NCBI RefSeq assembly: GCF_005281615.1
Contig: NZ_SZZM01000001.1
Coordinates: 1,353,001 to 1,417,000 of the forward strand
Direction of reading: 5' to 3'
From: Rhodoligotrophos defluvii
Lineage (GTDB): Bacteria; Pseudomonadota; Alphaproteobacteria; Rhizobiales; Im1
DNA length: 64,000 bases
The position numbers were made by a program, and so were the translations under genes. The notes under the pieces were generated by a model that had not been told where the DNA came from, made no database searches, and worked only from the letters and a program-made list of their open reading frames with translations. Below are positions 36,925 through 44,787 of this stretch, in pieces (position 1 is the first letter of the stretch; the number at the start of each line of letters is the position of its first letter).

Positions 36925-37356
36925 TCATCCCGCCTTGGCGCCGTAGCACCCGCGGCCCACTGCACAAAGCCGGCCCTGGTCGTCGAACACGTCGATATCG
37001 ACCACCGCCACCGTCCTGCCGGCGCGCCGCACCTTCGCCTTGCCGATGAGGTAGGCGCCGCCGGCGGGCCGCAAGTAGTCCGTGCGGAAATTGATCGTCG
37101 GCACGGGCGCGCCCACCGTGAGAATGACGGCAAAATCGCCGACCGTGTCGATCAGGGCGGCGATCGGCCCGCCATGCACCTGGCCCGTGCCGTCGGAACG
37201 CTCCAGCTCCGCTCGCATGGGCATTTTCATGGTGATCTCGCCGGCGTCGTGATCGGCTGCTTCGATCGTTAGTCCGAGGAAACGGATAAAAGGCGATGTC
37301 TCGATGATCTTGTGCAGCGCATCGGTGGTCAGACGCTCGGTCATACCAGGTTCCAT
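36925..37356 (-). CDS. PaaI-family hot-dog thioesterase
   Basis: A 143-residue hot-dog fold thioesterase. GQVHGGPIAALIDTVGDFA holds the acidic catalytic and substrate-loop residues typical of PaaI/YbgC-like enzymes. Start is 37356, or ATG at 37344 (MTERLTTD); neither has a strong ribosome-binding site. It is the first gene of the synthetase-MDR-importer operon, likely preventing CoA trapping. Confidence 0.9.
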   Translation of the reverse strand: MEPGMTERLTTDALHKIIETSPFIRFLGLTIEAADHDAGEITMKMPMRAELERSDGTGQVHGGPIAALIDTVGDFAVILTVGAPVPTINFRTDYLRPAGGAYLIGKAKVRRAGRTVAVVDIDVFDDQGRLCAVGRGCYGAKAG

Positions 37357-37406
37357 GCTTGAGGTGTCGATAGGGCTCAGGAGAAATGTTAGCGTGGGAA
37401 GCCGCT

Positions 37407-37435
37407 ATCATTCATCCGCACAGCAGCCCTGTCAA
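37407..37435 (-). promoter_or_regulatory. Sigma-70-type promoter of the thioesterase-synthetase-importer operon
   Basis: On the minus strand, TTGACA, 17 bases, then AATGAT (four of six matches to TATAAT), about 50 bases upstream of the thioesterase start. No operator palindrome is evident beside it. Confidence 0.6.
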
Positions 37436-37509
37436 CGATGGGCCGTTCGTGGCAGTTTATCCGCGAGACACCAGCCGATCATCCATTCATTCGCGAGGCG
37501 AGGAATTCA

Positions 37510-38130
37510 ATGAACAAGCTTGACCATCTTCTCTGGGGTTCACCATCGCTCGACGCCGGGATCGATGAATTCGAACGCCTCACGGGTGTGCGGCTGAGCC
37601 TTGGCGGCCGGCACGAGGGATTCGGCACACGCAACGTCCTCGCGACGTTCGGCGATGGCACCTATTTCGAGATCATCGCGCCCGATCCCCAGCAGACGCT
37701 CACCGATACCCTGGGCGAGGTGCTGGGCAAGCTGGAGCGCCCGAAGCTGTTCACCTTCGCGGTCAGCACCACCGACATACCTGCCATGCACGAGCGGCTG
37801 AGCCGGGTAAGCCTGCTGAGCCGGCATGTGAAGATGTCGCGCACCAGGCCGGACGGCGAGGTGCTGAACTGGCAGATCCTCTATCCGGAAGGGCATCCAT
37901 TCGGCTATTTCGTGCCGTTCTTCATCCAATGGGACACGCCGCACCACCCCTCGCAAATGGCTTCCGACGGGCTGACATTGCGTTCCTTCACCGTCAGCCA
38001 TCCGCGTGCGGAGGAACTCAAGGCGCTGTACGGCACGCTCGATATTCCGGTCCGGGTCGAACAGGCTGCGCAGCCCGCGTTCCATGCGCTCATTGGCACA
38101 CCCAGGGGCGAGGTCGAGCTGACGGGCTAG
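37510..38130 (+). CDS. VOC-family glyoxalase-like protein
   Basis: A 206-residue glyoxalase-like (Glyoxalase_3 type) protein. MNKLDHLLWGSPSLDAGIDE and FGDGTYFEIIAPDPQ mark the N-terminal half-barrel. The ATG follows GCGAGGAATTC. It reads away from the thioesterase operon, and its stop overlaps the stop of the convergent GntR gene (CTAG). The metal and substrate are not known for this branch. Confidence 0.87.
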   Translation: MNKLDHLLWGSPSLDAGIDEFERLTGVRLSLGGRHEGFGTRNVLATFGDGTYFEIIAPDPQQTLTDTLGEVLGKLERPKLFTFAVSTTDIPAMHERLSRVSLLSRHVKMSRTRPDGEVLNWQILYPEGHPFGYFVPFFIQWDTPHHPSQMASDGLTLRSFTVSHPRAEELKALYGTLDIPVRVEQAAQPAFHALIGTPRGEVELTG

Positions 38131-38867
38131 CCACCGATCTGAATCTCGACCGACTGGAAGTTCGAGCTGGCCAGGATCGCATCCAGCACCATGCGGCGTG
38201 CCGCTTCGATCTGCGCGATGGTGACCTTCTCGGCCGTTTCGCCGTCGCCCGCCACCAGCGCGTCGATGAGCTCACGGTGCTCGTGCTTCATCTCGTCGGT
38301 GCGATTGCGCAGGGCAAGACCGAGGTGGAACAGGCGCGACATTTCCTCCAGGATGTGGGAGAGGATGCGGGTGAGCTTTTGGTTGCCTGCCCCGTCCACC
38401 ACGGCGATGTGAAAATCCTTGTTGGCCTCGAGGAAAGCGCTCTCGCTTGCCCGGTCGCCAGGCACATAGCCCGCCTGGCAGATCCGCTCCAGCTCCTGGA
38501 TGCGCTTGGGATCGATCTTGCCCGCCGCCTTGCGCGCCGCGGCCGGCTCGAGCAGCAGCCGGATCTCGAACAGCTGGTGCACGTCACGCAGGGTGATCGG
38601 CGCAACCACATAGCCCTTGCGCGGCAGCGACTTCACGAACCCGTCCTGCACCAGCCGCGACAGGGCCCGCCGGATCGGCGCCTTGCCGAGCCCGATCTGC
38701 AAGGCGAGCTGCGCCTCCGTGATGGCTGCCCCGGGCTCGAACTCGCAGCGGATGATCTTCTCCTTGATCCGGTCATAGGCGATCTCGCCGAGTGTCCGGG
38801 CAGTTTCCTCCGGGGCAACGGGCGCAAGCTTGGGAATGGCGTGGGATCGGCTCATCGGTTCCGACAT
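38127..38867 (-). CDS. GntR-family (FCD) transcriptional regulator
   Basis: A regulator of about 246 residues. The winged helix contains LALQIGLGKAPIRRALSRL, with Lys-Ala replacing the usual Arg-Thr before the recognition helix PIRRAL. The FCD domain (ANKDFHIAVVDGAGN, HEHRELIDALV) follows. The start at 38867 is tentative; ATG 38855 is also possible. It shares its terminal CTAG with the convergent VOC gene, leaving no space for a terminator. Its regulon is not evident. Confidence 0.88.
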   Translation of the reverse strand: MSEPMSRSHAIPKLAPVAPEETARTLGEIAYDRIKEKIIRCEFEPGAAITEAQLALQIGLGKAPIRRALSRLVQDGFVKSLPRKGYVVAPITLRDVHQLFEIRLLLEPAAARKAAGKIDPKRIQELERICQAGYVPGDRASESAFLEANKDFHIAVVDGAGNQKLTRILSHILEEMSRLFHLGLALRNRTDEMKHEHRELIDALVAGDGETAEKVTIAQIEAARRMVLDAILASSNFQSVEIQIGG

Positions 38868-38947
38868 TTCAGTGAGATCTGCTTGAGCATCGAAGCTATG
38901 TATCTTGACAGCGTTGTTTGGCAAAACGGTTCCTCGGGCAAGCAAAA

Positions 38948-38973
38948 AGAACCAACTCTCGCCGTGACGCGTT
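38948..38973 (+). promoter_or_regulatory. Candidate EcfG-type promoter of the 94-aa protein gene
   Basis: AGAAC, 17 bases, CGTT: a perfect -10 and one mismatch in the -35 of the general-stress consensus. It ends 26 bases before the ATG. Confidence 0.5.
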
Positions 38974-38999
38974 AAGCCTCCAGCAGCAAGGAGGACGTC

Positions 39000-39284
39000 A
39001 TGCTCAGCGACGCCGCGCGACTGTACAATTCCATCAGCACCCTGCACGCTGCCCTCGTCGATGCCGGATTGCGAGGCGACTTCGAGCTTCGGCTCAGCGC
39101 CGATGACGGGGCGCAATTCGAGCACATGGTCACGAGCGGCGGCACGCAGTACCGAGGCGAGGTCGTCGAGCCCTATTCCCTGAGCCCCGGCGAGCGCGCC
39201 ATGGATATGTCCGGCATCCGCATCGTCTGGCCGGCAGGCGGCAGCCCTGCCCACGAGCCCGGCCCCATCCAACCCGCGCCCTGA
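39000..39284 (+). CDS. Small protein of unknown function (94 aa)
   Basis: A 94-residue soluble protein (MLSDAARLYNSISTLHAALV) with a helical start, a mixed middle (DFELRLSADDGAQFEHMV) and a Pro-rich tail. AAGGAGG 6 bases before the ATG is a strong ribosome-binding site. A near-consensus EcfG-type promoter lies upstream, so it may be stress induced. I recognise no domain. It is convergent to the alpha-glucosidase operon. Confidence 0.7.
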   Translation: MLSDAARLYNSISTLHAALVDAGLRGDFELRLSADDGAQFEHMVTSGGTQYRGEVVEPYSLSPGERAMDMSGIRIVWPAGGSPAHEPGPIQPAP

Positions 39285-39327
39285 TCGCCCGGTGCGGCCA
39301 GCATCGGAACGCCAATACGGGCAACCC

Positions 39328-40911
39328 CTAAAGGAGCACCAGTCCCTCGTTTGGGCGCAACATGAGTGCGCCTTGGACAGGCTCCAGCCGGTCGAGATGG
39401 GTCGAGAGGGTGATCCGCCACGGGCCTGCCGTACGGCCGGGCAGGCTCACTTCGGCAGGGGCGCCGCCGAGATTCAATGCGACGAGAGCCCGCTCCTCCC
39501 CGTGCCGCCGCTCGTAGATGAGTAGGTCGCCCTCGGCCTCGATGGGGTGATAGTCGCCGATCTGGAACACTGGCCTGGCGCGCAATGCGATGAGTTCGCG
39601 GTAAAGCGTCAGGATCGAGCGCGGGTCGTCCTGCAGCACCGCCACGTTGCGCCGGCCGAAATCCGGGGAGAGCGGCAGCCACGGCTTGGCAGTGGAGAAG
39701 CCCGCGCCGGGCGATGCGTCCCACTGCATCGGCGTGCGCTGCGGGTCGCGACCCACACCGAGGCCTGGCTCGTTCTTCTCCCAGGGGTCCTGGGCGTCCT
39801 CCGGCGCGATCGGCACGTCTTCGAGCCCGATCTCGTCGCCGTAATACATGGTCGGTGTGCCGCGCAGGGTGAGCAGCAACATGGCGGCGACCCGCGCCTG
39901 CTCCTGGCCGACGCGCGAGGCGATGCGCGACTTGTCATGGTTGCTGAGGACCCAGTTCGGCCAGCCGCCGCGCGGCAGCGCCCCCTCGTATTCGGAGATG
40001 ATGCGGGCGAGGTTGCGGGCATGCCAGGTCGCTTCGATGAGCTGGAAATTGAACGGCAGATGGGTCCCGCGCAGCTCGGTGCCGTAATAGGCCACCAGCC
40101 GCTCGATCGGCAGATAGATCTCGCCGATCAGCACCCGGTCCGGGTATTCGTCGACGACCCCACGCATCTCTGCGATCACGTCGTGCACATCGGGCTGATC
40201 GGTCGAGTGAACCTGCAGCAGCCGGCGGATGGTCGGATCTCCCGGCTGATAACCCGGATTGGGCGGGTTGTCGCGGAAGTCCGGGTCCTTCATCAGATGC
40301 CAGATCACGTCCACCCGAAAGCCGTCGACACCCCGCTCCAGCCAGAAGCGCAGCACGTCATACATGGCGGATCGCACCTTCGGATTGCGCCAATTGAGAT
40401 CGGGTTGCTGCTCCAGGAACGCGTGGTAGTAGTACTGTCCGGTGGCTTCGTCCCAGGTCCAGGCGCTGCCGCCGAAATTGCTGACCCAGTTGTTGGGTGG
40501 CCCGCCATCGGGTGCGGGGTCGCGCCAGATGTACCAGTCCCGCTTCGCGCTCCCTCGCGATGATCGGCTTTCCAGGAACCAGGGGTGCTGGTCGGACGTA
40601 TGATTGGGCACGTAATCGAGGATCAGCTTCAGGCCGCGCGCATGGGCCTCTGCCAGCAGCGCGTCGAAGGCGGCCAGATCGCCGAAAATCGGGTGGATGT
40701 CGCAATAATCCGAAATGTCGTAGCCGAAATCGGCCATGGGCGAGGGATAGATCGGCGAGACCCAGATCGCGTCGATGCCGAGCCAGCTGAGATAATCGAG
40801 GCGCTGGCGAATGCCGTCGAGATCGCCGATGCCGTCGCCGTTGGAATCCTGGAACGAGCGGGGATAGATCTGGTAGAAAATCGCGCGCTGCCACCAGTCT
40901 CGGCCGTCCAT
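39328..40911 (-). CDS. GH13 alpha-glucosidase
   Basis: A 527-residue GH13 retaining glycosidase of the oligo-1,6-/alpha-glucosidase type. All four conserved regions are intact: DYVPNH at about 99-104, nucleophile Asp201 (GFRVDVIWH), acid/base Glu264 (LIGEIYLP) and Asp326 (SNHDKSRI). AAGGGG lies upstream of ATG 40911, which is two bases after the LLM gene's stop. It is the third gene of the ASRT-LLM-GH13 operon. It probably hydrolyses or transglycosylates small alpha-glucosides such as trehalose, sucrose or maltose. Confidence 0.93.
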   Translation of the reverse strand: MDGRDWWQRAIFYQIYPRSFQDSNGDGIGDLDGIRQRLDYLSWLGIDAIWVSPIYPSPMADFGYDISDYCDIHPIFGDLAAFDALLAEAHARGLKLILDYVPNHTSDQHPWFLESRSSRGSAKRDWYIWRDPAPDGGPPNNWVSNFGGSAWTWDEATGQYYYHAFLEQQPDLNWRNPKVRSAMYDVLRFWLERGVDGFRVDVIWHLMKDPDFRDNPPNPGYQPGDPTIRRLLQVHSTDQPDVHDVIAEMRGVVDEYPDRVLIGEIYLPIERLVAYYGTELRGTHLPFNFQLIEATWHARNLARIISEYEGALPRGGWPNWVLSNHDKSRIASRVGQEQARVAAMLLLTLRGTPTMYYGDEIGLEDVPIAPEDAQDPWEKNEPGLGVGRDPQRTPMQWDASPGAGFSTAKPWLPLSPDFGRRNVAVLQDDPRSILTLYRELIALRARPVFQIGDYHPIEAEGDLLIYERRHGEERALVALNLGGAPAEVSLPGRTAGPWRITLSTHLDRLEPVQGALMLRPNEGLVLL

Positions 40912-40913
40912 CG

Positions 40914-41918
40914 CTATGCCGTCCCCTTTGCTGTCGATGCGATCCTTTCCGCTGCGCCAAGCACGGCCGGGAGGACCCGGTCGCCGAACGCCTCGATGAA
41001 GTCTCGCTGGTTGCGGCCGACATTGTGCAGATGAATCTCTTCGAAGCCGAGGGCGAGGTCCTCTGCGATCCAGTCGATGTGCCGGGTGAGGCCGGCGGAT
41101 ATGCGCACGCTCTCGTCCAGGTCTTCCGGCCGGACGAACCGGGTTGCCGCGTCGAACTGGGCCGGCAGCTTGAGCTCGGCCGCGACGCTGCCGGCCAGCG
41201 TGTTCGTTCGCCACTGCTCATGCGCATTGCGGCGGGCCTCTTGCTCGCTCCCCGCGAAGGAGAGATGCACCTGCAGGAACAGCGGCTTGCCTCCGCCACC
41301 GCCTTCCCGAAAGGCGTCGACCATGGCCTTGAGCTGGTCGCCCGGCTTGTTGATGGTGATGAGACCGTCGGCCCAGCCGCCTGCCCAGCGCGCCGTCTCC
41401 GGCGTGAGGGCAGCGGCGATGATCCGCGGCGGTGTGTTCGGACGGGAATAGAGCCGCGCCTCTTCGACCGGGATCAGTCCGTGGCGCGTGACGGTCTCGC
41501 CTGCCCATAGTGCGCGGATGATCTCGGCGCTCTCCTTGAGGCGCGCATCGCGCTCGGCCTTGAGCGGCCAGCGCTGGCCGGTGATCCGCTCGTTGAGCGC
41601 CTCGCCCGAGCCCAGCGCCATCCACAGCCGGCCCGGAAACATTTCGGCCAGGGTGGCGCCGGCCTGCGCAATGATCGCCGGGTGATAGCGCATCCCGATC
41701 GGCGTTGTCACAACGCCGAACGGCAGCTCGGTCTTTGCCATGGCCGCGCCCAACCAGGTCCATGCAAAGCCGGAATGGCCCTGAGCTTCGCTCCACGGGG
41801 CAAAATGGTCCGACGACATGGCGGCCGTGAAGCCCGCTTTCGCTGCCAGCTCAACATGCGCAAGCAGCTCGCTGGGCGCGAACTGCTCATGCGAGGCGTG
41901 GTAGCCGATCTTTGGCAT
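40914..41918 (-). CDS. LLM-class flavin-dependent oxidoreductase (non-F420, TIGR03885-like)
   Basis: A protein of about 334 residues with a bacterial luciferase-like TIM barrel. The GYHASHEQFAPSELLAHVEL start, SSDHFAPWSEAQGHSGFAW and GSGEALNERITGQRWP match the group related to F420-dependent glucose-6-phosphate dehydrogenase-like enzymes that occurs in F420-lacking bacteria. An FMN cofactor is therefore likely. The start at 41918 is preferred; 41957 is in frame. It lies between the ASRT gene (19 bases) and alpha-glucosidase. The recurring link of this family with sugar metabolism is suggestive only. Confidence 0.88.
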   Translation of the reverse strand: MPKIGYHASHEQFAPSELLAHVELAAKAGFTAAMSSDHFAPWSEAQGHSGFAWTWLGAAMAKTELPFGVVTTPIGMRYHPAIIAQAGATLAEMFPGRLWMALGSGEALNERITGQRWPLKAERDARLKESAEIIRALWAGETVTRHGLIPVEEARLYSRPNTPPRIIAAALTPETARWAGGWADGLITINKPGDQLKAMVDAFREGGGGGKPLFLQVHLSFAGSEQEARRNAHEQWRTNTLAGSVAAELKLPAQFDAATRFVRPEDLDESVRISAGLTRHIDWIAEDLALGFEEIHLHNVGRNQRDFIEAFGDRVLPAVLGAAERIASTAKGTA

Positions 41919-41937
41919 CGAGACTTGGTGTCCTGGA

Positions 41938-42309
41938 TCAGTCTTGCGAATAGGCAATAGTGGTGATCAGCGCGTTTTCGGCTTGTCGGCTGTCAAGCCT
42001 CGTATGCTGCACCACGATCGGCTCGTCCGAGACGATGGTGCTGGAATACGGTGTCCCCAGGGGAACGGGCTCGGGATCATTAAGGTCGTTGAAGCGGATA
42101 TGGCAGCTGCGGCGCGCACCGACCGTCACCTTGTAGGGGCCGGCCGGCTCGCGATCCGTGAAATAGAGCATGATCGTGACATGTGCGTCGCGGTCCCCGG
42201 TGTTCAGCAGGCACGCTGTCTCATGGCTCGTCATTTCCGGCTCCGGCCCGTGGCTGCTGGCCGGAATATAGCCCTCCGCGATCGCCCAGATCTTTCGTCC
42301 AATCGGCAT
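41938..42309 (-). CDS. Sensory rhodopsin transducer (ASRT) family protein
   Basis: A 123-residue beta-sandwich protein of the Anabaena sensory rhodopsin transducer family. Nearly the whole sequence follows the family pattern: RKIWAIAEGYIP, HGPEPEMTSHETACLLN, VTIMLYFTDREPAGPY, HIRFNDLNDPEPVPLGT and QHTRLDSRQAENALITTIAYS. No rhodopsin gene is in the window. The family has been described as a widespread small-molecule-binding fold. The ATG at 42309 matches the usual N-terminus. It is the first gene after a consensus EcfG promoter and leads an operon with LLM and alpha-glucosidase genes, so a sugar ligand is a reasonable inference. Confidence 0.92.
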   Translation of the reverse strand: MPIGRKIWAIAEGYIPASSHGPEPEMTSHETACLLNTGDRDAHVTIMLYFTDREPAGPYKVTVGARRSCHIRFNDLNDPEPVPLGTPYSSTIVSDEPIVVQHTRLDSRQAENALITTIAYSQD

Positions 42310-42343
42310 ATCCGTCCTGTCCCAAGCTTGCGCTGCCCCGCAC

Positions 42344-42371
42344 GGAACGAAAAACGGATTGAAACCGTTCC
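42344..42371. promoter_or_regulatory. Bidirectional, face-to-face EcfG-type promoter
   Basis: GGAACG, 16 bases, CGTTCC. Read on the plus strand it is GGAAC-N17-CGTT; read on the minus strand it is again GGAAC-N17-CGTT, because each -10 box overlaps the complement of the other's -35 box. The plus reading would drive the trehalose-synthase-like gene (ATG 58 bases on), the minus reading the ASRT operon (ATG about 37 bases on). The match to the alphaproteobacterial general-stress consensus is perfect in both directions. Confidence 0.8.
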
Positions 42372-42427
42372 ACAACCGCTCCGCTATCCGCGCTTCGCTT
42401 GTCGGGACATTTCGGGACGTCAGCACG

Positions 42428-44050
42428 ATGCCAGAGCTTTGGTGGAAAGATGCCATCATCTACGGCATCGACGTGGAACGCTTTCATGATGGCAACGGCG
42501 ACGGGATCGGTGACTTTCAAGGCCTGATCTCCAAGCTCGATTACATCGCTGACCTCGGCGTCACCTGCGTGTGGCTCCTGCCATTCTACCCGTCCAACAA
42601 TCGCGACAACGGCTACGACATCACCGACTATTTCCGCGTGCACACCCGCTATGGCACGTTCGAGGACTTTCTTGCTTTCGTGCGAAGGGCAGGCGAGTTG
42701 GGCTTGCGGGTCATTCTGGATCTGGTGGTGCACCACACCTCCGATCATCACCCTTGGTTCCAGGCCGCCCGGCACGACCCTAAATCGCCCTATCGCGACT
42801 TCTACTATTGGACGGACCATCCGCCACCCGCACGACCTGGCAAGGGGCCGATGTTCCCCGGCGAGGAAAAGAGCGTCTGGACTTATGACGAGCTCGCGGG
42901 CGCCTACTATCATCACCGGTTTTACCGGTTTCAGCCGGGCCTCAATCATAGCAATCCAAAGGTGCTGGCGCAGATCGAGGAGGTGGTCGACTACTGGCTG
43001 AGCTTCGGCGTCTCCGGTTTCCGGGTCGATGCAGCCTCCCACATGGTCGAGCGGCCGATAGGGCCGGAGCCGGTCGACAAGTCCCACGCGGTGCTGCGCC
43101 ATCTCTATCACCACACGGTCACCCGCAAGCCGGACGTGCTGTTGATGGGCGAAGTGGATGAAACGCCGGAGCGGCTGAAGGACTATTTCGACGGCGAGCA
43201 GCTGAACATGATGTTCAACTTCCTGCTCAACAACTACCTGATCCTGGCCTTGGCCTCCGAGAAGGCCGAGCCGGTCCGCCGCGCCATCGACATGTTGCCG
43301 CCGGTGCCCCTCAGCGGGCAGTGGGCCAATTTCCTGCGCAACCTCGACGAGGCCGATCTTGAGCGGCTCGCGCCGGAGGAGATGGAGGTGGTCAACAAGG
43401 CTTTCGCGCCGAAGCCGGAGATGCGGATCTTCGGCCGCGGCATCCGCCGCAGGCTTGCCCCCATGCTCCAGGGCAACAAGCAGCGCCTGAAAATGGCCTA
43501 CAGCCTGCTGTTCTCGCTCCCCGGCTCGCCGGTGATCGTCTATGGCGACGAGATCGGCATGGGCGAAGACTTGTCCCAGCACGGCCGCAACAGCGTGCGA
43601 ACGCCAATGCAGTGGTCGGCGGCCAAGAACGGTGGCTTCTCGTCAGCACCGAACAACCGGATCATTCAGCCGGCCGTCGAGGACGGTCCGTTTAGCTATA
43701 AGTCGGTGAATGTGGAGCTGCAGCAGAGCCGGCCTGATTCGCTGCTCAACTTCATCAAGCAGCTTGCCGCCGCGCGGCTGGCCCACAAGGAGATCGGCAC
43801 GGGCTTTGTCGAGTTCCTGGAAAGCAGCTCCGAGCAGGTGCTGGTGCATCGCTATCCGCCAGGAGAGACCGCCCTGGTCATCATGCACAACCTCAGCGGC
43901 AAGGAAGCACCGGTCGACATCAAGCTCGGCATCTCTGCCCAGCCGCGGCACGAGCCCATTCTCGGCGGAGACATACCCGATCCGGTGGAAGGTCGGCTGC
44001 ATCTCAAGCTCGAGCCCTACGGCTTCCGCTGGATCCGGGTGCACCGATAA
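42428..44050 (+). CDS. GH13 trehalose synthase-like protein with altered active-site regions
   Basis: A 540-residue GH13 protein most like trehalose synthase/amylosucrase-type enzymes (PELWWKDAIIYGIDVERFHD, RTPMQWS, LPGSPVIVYGDEIGMGEDL). The nucleophile Asp201 (GFRVDAASH), acid/base Glu242 (LMGEVDE) and Asp307 are kept, but region I reads VVHHTSDHH (Asn to His at 102) and region IV reads RNLDEADL (His to Leu at 306). These changes remove residues that normally hold the substrate at subsite -1. It may be a specialised isomerase or hydrolase. It is divergent from the ASRT operon with a shared stress promoter. Confidence 0.9.
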   Translation: MPELWWKDAIIYGIDVERFHDGNGDGIGDFQGLISKLDYIADLGVTCVWLLPFYPSNNRDNGYDITDYFRVHTRYGTFEDFLAFVRRAGELGLRVILDLVVHHTSDHHPWFQAARHDPKSPYRDFYYWTDHPPPARPGKGPMFPGEEKSVWTYDELAGAYYHHRFYRFQPGLNHSNPKVLAQIEEVVDYWLSFGVSGFRVDAASHMVERPIGPEPVDKSHAVLRHLYHHTVTRKPDVLLMGEVDETPERLKDYFDGEQLNMMFNFLLNNYLILALASEKAEPVRRAIDMLPPVPLSGQWANFLRNLDEADLERLAPEEMEVVNKAFAPKPEMRIFGRGIRRRLAPMLQGNKQRLKMAYSLLFSLPGSPVIVYGDEIGMGEDLSQHGRNSVRTPMQWSAAKNGGFSSAPNNRIIQPAVEDGPFSYKSVNVELQQSRPDSLLNFIKQLAAARLAHKEIGTGFVEFLESSSEQVLVHRYPPGETALVIMHNLSGKEAPVDIKLGISAQPRHEPILGGDIPDPVEGRLHLKLEPYGFRWIRVHR

Positions 44051-44058
44051 TCCGAGAC

Positions 44059-44787
44059 CTAAATCCCGTCTGGCAGCAGCACGCGTGAGGGCAGGGGGTA
44101 GACGCCCTCCCGGCCCAGCATCCACACCCCGAAGCGGTCGCCGGGAAACACGCCGGCAAAGGCCCTGCTCTTTACGTTCAACCCGCCGGTGAAGGCGCCG
44201 AAGGCCGGCATGACCAGGCGCCGGCCGTCGCTGGCGAAGCACTTCGCCCGCAGTCGCAGGCCGCGCCGCGCAACCGCCGCCACCGGATGAAGATGGCCGG
44301 CGATCTCCGATTCGAGGGCCAGGCCGGTACTTGGCTCGTGCCGCAGCACCACGGGGCCGAGCCGCAGCTCGCTCGCCACGCGGCCGCCCAGGTCATCCGG
44401 CGGTTGGCGGTCATGGTTGCCGATGAGCCATACCACTTCGTAAGCCTCGGTCAGCCGCCGGATCCGCGCGATGTCGTCCGAATCCAGCCGCTGCCGCGCG
44501 TGGCCGTCATGAAAGCTGTCGCCCAAGGATATGACCGTGTCCGGTCGTAGCCGCGCGCAGACGGCGGCCAGTGCATCCAGCGTCGAGCGGGTGTCATAGG
44601 GCGGCAGGTGCACCCCGCGGGCAGCGAAGCTCGAGCCCTTTTCCAAGTGCAGATCGGCCACGATCAGCGCCCGCATGTCAGGTGCATAGAGCGCGCCGGA
44701 CACGTCCGGCACCAGCGCCAGGCCGTCGATGCGGATGGACGGGTCCTGTGCGGCGCGACGCTGGACATATGACGGCTGGCTAGACAA
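44059..44787 (-). CDS. pdeM: Ligase-associated DNA damage response endonuclease PdeM
   Basis: A calcineurin-like metallophosphoesterase of about 242 residues. The metal-site motifs are VADLHLEKGSSFAARG, ISLGDSFHDG, WLIGNHD and AGHLHP. This matches PdeM, found with the ligase-associated helicase. The start is uncertain: TTG at 44787 overlaps the end of the helicase gene by 8 bases, and no in-frame ATG lies before the conserved region. It is directly downstream of the helicase on the same strand. Confidence 0.86.
   Translation of the reverse strand: MSSQPSYVQRRAAQDPSIRIDGLALVPDVSGALYAPDMRALIVADLHLEKGSSFAARGVHLPPYDTRSTLDALAAVCARLRPDTVISLGDSFHDGHARQRLDSDDIARIRRLTEAYEVVWLIGNHDRQPPDDLGGRVASELRLGPVVLRHEPSTGLALESEIAGHLHPVAAVARRGLRLRAKCFASDGRRLVMPAFGAFTGGLNVKSRAFAGVFPGDRFGVWMLGREGVYPLPSRVLLPDGI

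Noticed and set aside
35331-37049. 572-residue open frame on the plus strand
   Set aside because: Opposite-strand shadow of the acyl-CoA synthetase; no coding signature.
37510-38130. VOC protein as a canonical glyoxalase I
   Set aside because: It belongs to a glyoxalase-like branch lacking a clear set of the usual metal ligands, so a lactoylglutathione lyase call is not supported.
42353-42369. Near-palindrome AACGG...CCGTT as a LacI-family operator
   Set aside because: It is explained better by the larger symmetric EcfG promoter element that contains it; no LacI gene is nearby. It could still have both roles.
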